Shown here in pieces: positions 58,848 through 64,000 of a stretch of 64,000 nt of DNA. Position numbers and translations under genes: made by a program. This DNA is from Streptomyces sp. SirexAA-E. Its GTDB lineage: Bacteria; Actinomycetota; Actinomycetes; Streptomycetales; Streptomycetaceae. Each line of letters starts with the position of its first letter. The first letter of the stretch is position 1. The DNA lies in assembly GCF_000177195.2 (NCBI RefSeq), contig NC_015953.1:3224001-3288000 (forward strand), in the 5' to 3' direction. A model generated the notes under the pieces. It had not been told where the DNA came from. It saw only the letters and a list, made by a program, of their open reading frames with translations, and did not search any database.

Positions 58848-60079
58848 CCCGAGTGCTCTCTTCGTCCACGTCCGGCGCCGGTCTGTCGCGCGCCTATGTG
58901 ATGCGGGCGGTCGACGCCCTCGCCAGTGCGACCGCCCACTACGCGGTGCCGCTCCTTGTCCTGGTCACCACCGGCTCCACCGCGCTGACCGGCCTGGCCT
59001 TCGTGCTGGAGTGGATGCCCCGGCTGGGCGCCTTCACCTTCGCCGGGACGCTCGTCGACCGGTGGGGCGCCGGCCGCGTCTTCCAGGTCTCGAACCTGGT
59101 CCGCACCGTGGTGGTCGCCGGGGCCGGCGTGCTGCTGTTCGTCCTGCCCGGCGCCGGGACAGTGACGACCGGGGTGGTGCTGGCCTTCGGTTCGGTCTCC
59201 GGGCTGCTAGCGGAGGTCTCCTTCGTCGCGATGGAGACCCTGGGCGCCGAGGCCGGCCGCCGGATGGGCGACGCGGCCCACTGGGTGCAGGCCGCGCAGA
59301 CCGGTATCGACCAGGGCGCGATTCTCCTCGGCCCGCTCCTGGGCGGCCTGCTGCTCCTGGTCTCCTACACCGCGCTGCTGACGGTCATCGCGCTGCTGTC
59401 CCTGACCGCGGCGGCGACCGCCTCGGGCCACGTCAGCGGCGTCGATCACCAGCCGACTTCCAGCAGCCTTCGGACCGGGTGGGCGGCCCTTCGCCGTACG
59501 CCGGCGCTGGTCTGGCTGGTGGGCGGTCTGGCCGCCTCCGACCTGGCCACCGGGGTGCTGCAGGCCGCCGCCCCGATCACCGTCGTGCGCCACTTCCACT
59601 CCTCAACCGCCGCCGTGGGGGCGGTGTGGAGCGCGGCAGCCGTGGCCACCCTGCTCGCCGTGTGGATCAGCCGCCGGGCGATCGACCGCTTCGGTATCTG
59701 GCCGGTCGGCGCATCCACGGGCGCACTCGCCACGATGGCGTGCCTGGCGACCGCGCTGGCCCCCACCTTCCCCGCGTACACCGTGACGGTGGCGGTGGTC
59801 ATGGCCAGTGAAGGGGCCATGACGGTCGTGCTGCGCACCCTGCGGGCCCGCCTCATCCCGGCCCAGGCGTACGGTTCGACGCTGGCGGTGACGATCATCC
59901 TGGTGCTGCTGCCGCTCCCGCTGGCCGGCGCCCTGATCGCGCTCGTTCCCCCGGCCGGGATCCCCCACCTGCTGCTGGCATGCGCCGCCGTCCAGGGCCT
60001 GGCGCTGAGCGCGTGCTTCGCCGGCCTGCGCCGCCACCAGGCCGAATGCGCACCGCCCCAGCCGGTGCCCGCCTCGTAA
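58844..60079 (+). CDS. MFS transporter
   Basis: 411 aa from GTG 58844, coupled to the preceding gene. About 10-12 membrane helices; the first half includes YVMRAVDALASATAHYAVPL and the loop LVDRWGAGRVFQVSN, close to the MFS motif A (DRxGxRR-type) between helices 2 and 3. Helices such as LLGPLLGGLLLLVSYTALLT and TIILVLLPLPLAGALIALVP follow. Resembles small-molecule or amino-acid-derivative exporters. Followed 81 bp later by an ATP-grasp ligase gene; a synthesise-and-export pair is a reasonable inference. Confidence 0.88.
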   Translation: MTRVLSSSTSGAGLSRAYVMRAVDALASATAHYAVPLLVLVTTGSTALTGLAFVLEWMPRLGAFTFAGTLVDRWGAGRVFQVSNLVRTVVVAGAGVLLFVLPGAGTVTTGVVLAFGSVSGLLAEVSFVAMETLGAEAGRRMGDAAHWVQAAQTGIDQGAILLGPLLGGLLLLVSYTALLTVIALLSLTAAATASGHVSGVDHQPTSSSLRTGWAALRRTPALVWLVGGLAASDLATGVLQAAAPITVVRHFHSSTAAVGAVWSAAAVATLLAVWISRRAIDRFGIWPVGASTGALATMACLATALAPTFPAYTVTVAVVMASEGAMTVVLRTLRARLIPAQAYGSTLAVTIILVLLPLPLAGALIALVPPAGIPHLLLACAAVQGLALSACFAGLRRHQAECAPPQPVPAS

Positions 60080-60160
60080 CGGGTCCTCGAACGACCCGGT
60101 GTTCCTCATCTTCTCCTCTTCCTCTTCCCGCTCCCGCTCCCGCTCTACGGAGGTTCTTCC

Positions 60161-61394
60161 ATGTCCCGTTCCGCTCGTCCGCTGCTGGTCGTCGTCGGCG
60201 GTGCCGATCCCGTGTACCGGGGCTACTGCTTCGAGCAGGCCGCCGCCGCGTACCCGATCGCGTTGATCGACACCAAGCCGCCGTCCGCACTGCAGCACCT
60301 GGTGGTCGACCACGAGGTCGCCGATCCCCAGGATCCGCAGGCCGTGGTCGCGGCCGGTCTGGCTCTCGCCGCCCGGCACCCGATCGCCGGGGTGGTCACC
60401 TGGGACGAGTACGCACTCGTGCCGGCCGCCGAACTCGCCGCCCGCCTCGGCGTGGCCGGCAACAGCGCCGAGGCGATGACCGCCTGCCGAGACAAGGCGA
60501 CCGGCCGTCGGCGGTTCGCCGAGCACGGCGTTCCCTCGGCGATCTCCACCCGGGTGCACACCCTTGCCGAGGCGACTCTCGTCGCGCGGTTCACCGGCTT
60601 CCCGGTCGTGCTCAAGCCCTCCTCGCACGCGGCCAGCATCGGCGTGGTCCGCGTGGACGCCGTCGAGGAGCTTCCCGCTGCCTGGGAGTTCGCCGTGGCC
60701 GGGGCCGGTGAGCAGGGTCCGGAGGGCAGCGGGGTGCTGGTCGAGGAGTACCTGGACGGCCCCGAGGTGTCGGTGGAGTGCGTCACCCGGGGCGGGGTGA
60801 CCACCGCGCTGGCCGTCACCCGCAAGGAGGTCGCCTTCGCCCCGTACTTCGAGGAGGTCGGCCACACCGTGGACGTCGGCGACCCGCTCCTTGCCGAGGT
60901 CGCGCCCGTCGCCGCCCAGGCCGTCCGCGCCCCTGGGGGTCACCGACGGTGTTCAGCACGTCGAGATGCGCCTGACCGCGTCCGGTCCGCGGATCATCGA
61001 GGTCAACGCCCGGATCGGCGGGGACCTGATCGGCGAGCTCGTCCGCCTCGCCACCGGCCTCGACCTGCCCCGGATCGCCGCCGACGTCGCCTGCGGCAGG
61101 GCCCCCGACCTGACGCCCACGGCGCACGCCACCGCCGCGATCAAGATTCTGTATCCCCCAGCCGACGGCGTCCTGTCCGCGCGGAGCCTGGCAGCCGTCC
61201 CCGGCCCGCAGTACCCGTGGCTGCACCGGGTGACCTGGCTGCGCGAGGTCGGCGAGCGGGTCGTGCTGCCGCCGGCGGGCGACCTGGACACCAGCCGGGT
61301 CGGCTTCCTCCTCGTCACCGCCGGCAGTTCGGCCGCCGCCCGCGACCGGCTCTCGCTCCTCGCCGACGGTCTGACCCTGTCGGTCACCCCGTGA
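60161..61394 (+). CDS. ATP-grasp ligase with internal frameshift
   Basis: Start ATG 60161. The first frame covers residues 1-258: LLVVVGGADPVYRGYCFEQA, GVVTWDEYALVPAAELAARL, ATP-binding FPVVLKPSSHAASIGVVRVD and GVLVEEYLDGPEVSVECVTR. At about 60930-60939 (CCCC then GGGGG) the reading frame shifts. The rest continues in another frame with GVQHVEMRLTASGPRIIEVN and ARIGGDLIGELVRLATGLDL, the metal-binding ATP-grasp end. Removing one C restores one ~410-aa protein. BacD/carnosine synthase-like ATP-grasp enzymes join amino acids. Whether the shift is real or a base-call error cannot be told here. Confidence 0.75.
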
Positions 61395-61508
61395 CCCCGG
61401 CGCTGCTGTCCCCCGCCACCAGAACGAGGCCGTTCCCGCAGGCGGGAGCACGTGTACCGCGTACTCCCGCCCGGCTCGGCCGCTCAGGACAACCATTGAA
61501 GAGGAATC

Positions 61509-62585
61509 GTGCCCGAGTACTACTCCAGCATCGGCGAGGCCGTCGGCGCCGCGATGCAGCACAGCATCCGGCTCGCCCACCGCAACGCGCCACCCCGACC
61601 CGACACGCCGCTGCAGGTCCGGCACCTGCCCAGCGCTTCCGCCGACCCGCACTCCGTCCGCGGGATGATCGCCCGTCTCACCGAGGACGCGACGCCCGAC
61701 GAGGTGGCCCAGATTCTTGAGGACGTCAACGGCGCGCTCGTCGGCGCGCTGCCGGAGCTGACCGAACTCGTCGCCGCTGCCGCCGACTGGACCCGTGGCC
61801 GCCTGGAGTTTCCCGCCGACCCCAAGGTCTATTACCCCACTTGGGAGACCTGGAAAGTACTGGCCGCCGCCCACGAGATGCTCCAGGACGTCCACGAGGA
61901 GTTGGCGGTCGCTGCGGACGGGGTCGCCGCGTGCCCGGACCAGCGGGCAGACCTTCGGCATCACGAGAAGGTCCGCACCCTGCGGAGCCGGGAGCTGCTC
62001 GACGACGTCTTCGACGCCGGCCCGGTCATCGCGTCTTCCGCCCCGGCCCCGGACTCCGACCACCGGCGTACCGCCCCTGTCTCTCCATCGCCGGCCGGCA
62101 GCGCGGAAGTCCCGCCCCGCACTTCACCGTCCCGTCCTCCGGAAGGATCTTCCATGGGCAACCTCGCCGACACCTACGGCACCGACGTCGAGATCTACCC
62201 CTGGGGCGATGAGATCGTCTGGGCCGACTGCCGAACCGGTCTGCCCGAATCGGGCCACCGCGTCCTGCGCTCCTGCGGGTTCACCGCCCCGGGCGATCCA
62301 GGCGACTCCTTCTGCTACAACCTCCCGTCGGGCCTCCCCGGTCCCGAGCGGAAGATCGCCGCCACCTCGGCAGCCAACCTGCTGGCCGACCTGGGATACC
62401 GGGTCGCGATCGACCCGGGCCTGGTCCCCCGCACCGCCGAAGGAAACCTCGTCCCCGAGGCCCGGCGGCAGGCCGCCGCCCTCCAGGTCTCACCCGTCGC
62501 GGCCAAGACCGCCACCGAGACCAGCGTCCCGGCCCCCGCCACGCCGCCCCCGTCCGCAGCACGGCCCGCCGGTCGCCAGCGCTGA
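61509..62585 (+). CDS. Element-B protein: helical domain fused to alpha/beta repeat domain
   Basis: 358 aa from GTG 61509 (GAGGAATC before it). The helical domain is near 50-155 (PDEVAQILEDVNGALVGALP; KVLAAAHEMLQDVHEELAVA). After a Pro/Ser linker comes MGNLADTYGTDVEIYPWGDE and the alpha/beta domain (VLRSCGFTAPGDPGDSFCYN; AATSAANLLADLGYRVAIDP). The domain order is reversed compared with the 47374 and 58113 proteins. GGAAGGATCTTCC precedes an internal ATG at 62154, so this may be a recent fusion of two genes or two proteins from one frame. Confidence 0.7.
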   Translation: MPEYYSSIGEAVGAAMQHSIRLAHRNAPPRPDTPLQVRHLPSASADPHSVRGMIARLTEDATPDEVAQILEDVNGALVGALPELTELVAAAADWTRGRLEFPADPKVYYPTWETWKVLAAAHEMLQDVHEELAVAADGVAACPDQRADLRHHEKVRTLRSRELLDDVFDAGPVIASSAPAPDSDHRRTAPVSPSPAGSAEVPPRTSPSRPPEGSSMGNLADTYGTDVEIYPWGDEIVWADCRTGLPESGHRVLRSCGFTAPGDPGDSFCYNLPSGLPGPERKIAATSAANLLADLGYRVAIDPGLVPRTAEGNLVPEARRQAAALQVSPVAAKTATETSVPAPATPPPSAARPAGRQR

Positions 62586-62619
62586 AACGTTCCCCCTTCG
62601 ACCGTCTAGGAGTAGACCC

Positions 62620-64000
62620 GTGAACCGCACGAGAGCCGAGCGTGCCCCGCCCCCTGCCCGCTCGCACCCTCAAGGAACCGCCGTGCCCACCCCGCGTACC
62701 AGCACGCCGTCGACCACCACCGGCTCCGACGCGCTCCTCTACCTCCTGTTCGGCGTCCTCGGCGCCGCCATGGCCTTCGGCTCTCTGGCCTGGCTGACCG
62801 GCAACCTCACCAACACCCTTGTCGGCAGCGGACCGTGGGCTCCGTTCCGTGCCACCGAGGCCCTGCTGCACCCCGAGGTGCTGTGGCCGGCCCTGGACGC
62901 CACCGCACTGCTGATCGGCGCCCGCCTCGTGCCCGGCCTGCTCACCCTGGGCCTGATCACCACCGGCCTGGTGTTGTGGACGCGCTGGCGCACCGGCGCC
63001 AAGTCCGGTCTCGCCCGCAAGAGCGACCTGGCGCCGCTGCTGGACAAGGAGATCACCGCGAAGGCGAAGAGCCTGCGCCCGTCCCTGGGCGGCCGGGAGG
63101 GTAAAAGAGGTCTCTCCCGCTGACCGCGGCATCCTCCTAGGCACCCTCGACCCCGGACGGGCCGAGGTCCGCGCGTCCTGGGAGGACGTGATCGTCGCGA
63201 TCATGGCCCCGCGCTCTGGCAAGACGTCCGGGTTGGCCATCCCCTCGATCCTCGCGGCTCCCGGGCCTGTCCTGCTCACCAGCAACAAGGCCGCGAACGA
63301 TGCCTTCACCGCCACGGTGGACGCCCGCGCCAGGGTCGGCACGATCTGGACTCTCGACCCGCAGCAGATCGCGCACCACCCGCGCGAGATGTGGTGGGAC
63401 ATCCTGGCCGACGCTCGCGATCTGGCCGGGGCGAAGCGACTCGCGGGGCACTTCGTCACCGCGAGCGTGGACGAGTCGAGCGGCTCCGACTTCTGGTCCA
63501 CCGCCGCCTCCAACACGCTCGGTGCGCTGTTCCTGGCCGCTGCCAGCCACCGGCGGCCGATCACCGACGTCCTGGCCTGGCTCGCCACCCCCGCCGACCG
63601 CACCCCGGTCGACCTGCTGACCGATGCCGACCACGATGCGGTCGCCGCCCAGCTCCAGGGCACAGTCTCCGGTGCCACCGAAACCCGTGACGGCATTTAC
63701 GAGACGGCGCGGCAGTACGCGAGCTGTCTGCTCGACCCCGATGTCGCCGCCTGGGTCACCCCGCACGAGGACCTCCCGGAGTTCCGGCCGTTCTCCTTCG
63801 CCACCTCCCGCGACACCCTGTATCTGCTGAGCAAGGACGGCGGCGGCTCGGCGTCGGCGATCATCGCGGCGGCGGCCGATGCCGTGATGCGCGCGGCCGT
63901 CATCGTCGCCGAGCGCTCCGGCGGCCGGCTCGACCCGCCCGCCCTGTGCGTCCTCGACGAGGCGGCGAACGTGTGCCGGATCTCGGACCTTCCGGACTTG
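62620..64000 (+). CDS. VirD4/TraG-type coupling protein, partial, frameshifted
   Basis: A GTG at 62620 with TAGGAG upstream (a second GTG at 62683 has AAGGAACCGCC) opens the N-terminal membrane part: LLYLLFGVLGAAMAFGSLAW and LLIGARLVPGLLTLGLITTG, then a basic loop. The frame stops at 63123. The same protein continues in another frame from about 63101: SPADRGILLGTLDPGRAEVR, Walker A IMAPRSGKTSGLAIPS, and Walker B LCVLDEAANVCRIS near 63960, running off the window. Dropping one G in GGGAGGG (63094-63100) fuses them. It is the ATPase that couples the relaxosome to the channel. Confidence 0.82.

Larger units (their letters stand above)
26080..64000. mobile_element. Element B: integrative conjugative element with T4SS-like transfer genes (partial)
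   Basis: Everything from the second att to the end of the window lacks housekeeping genes. It carries an orphan DNA methyltransferase, a conjugation module (NlpC/P60, DUF6112, TrbL-like, SCO6880, VirB4, VirD4) and many plasmid-type hypothetical genes. Its left edge begins with a sequence resembling that of element A (GCCTGATCAGAG at 26133 versus GCCTGGTCAGAG at 8221), implying related attP arms. Its integrase and the complete tRNA-Thr should be to the right of 64000. Confidence 0.7.

Noticed and set aside
1..64000. CRISPR array
   Set aside because: No regularly spaced direct repeats with spacers were seen; the repeats found are tandem, iteron-like or att-type.
26080..64000. TraB/FtsK-type DNA translocase
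   Set aside because: None of the ATPases has the FtsK-type organisation; they fit VirB4 and VirD4.

Overview
The window is very GC-rich, uses Shine-Dalgarno-led ATG/GTG/TTG starts, and carries Streptomyces hallmarks: DUF397 and DUF5753 regulators, an SAV2177-type methyltransferase, Tat-exported glucanases and SCO6880/DUF6112-type conjugation genes. It is best read as a Streptomyces chromosome in which mobile elements have accumulated at one tRNA-Thr gene.

Region 1 (1-8124) is ordinary chromosome. It holds the 3' end of a DNA polymerase I-like gene, a secreted intradiol dioxygenase and a streptogrisin-type protease that share near-identical C-terminal CBM5/12 modules, a DUF2804 protein, a small kinase-like phosphotransferase, a rhodanese remnant, and a GH16-GH64 beta-1,3-glucanase pair behind a LacI-type operator. 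The theme is extracellular breakdown of polymers and aromatics.

Region 2 (8125-26079) is a 17.9-kb integrative mobilizable element (element A). It is bounded by perfect 43-bp direct repeats of the 3' part of a tRNA-Thr(CGT) gene. It carries a complete type I restriction-modification operon with a tiny zinc-ribbon gene at its end, an XRE/NUDIX/phosphotransferase cassette next to a broken archaeal-type methionine adenosyltransferase and a broken unknown gene, a MobA/MobC pair, decayed DUF2637 and DUF3631 genes, an iteron-like repeat field, and a tyrosine integrase beside the right att. It has mobilization genes but no transfer channel.

Region 3 (26080 to beyond 64000) is a second, larger element (element B). 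It appears to be integrated in tandem at the same tRNA, whose 5' half is not in the window. It holds an orphan PD-(D/E)XK protein, an orphan DNA methyltransferase and a type IV secretion-like conjugation module: NlpC/P60, DUF6112, VirB8-like position, TrbL/VirB6, SCO6880, VirB4 and, at the end, VirD4. Interspersed are uncharacterised proteins built from two recurring domains and an MFS/ATP-grasp pair.

Element B has been invaded twice. Two oppositely oriented 929-bp IS5-type elements flank 6.7 kb of regulators and another IS. A two-recombinase, Tn554-like element carrying an ApeA-type HEPN defence gene splits a small CxxC-containing gene at 49515/54863. Several genes show single-base frameshifts at short G or C runs (ATP-grasp, VirD4 and others). 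These need checking against reads before being called pseudogenes.
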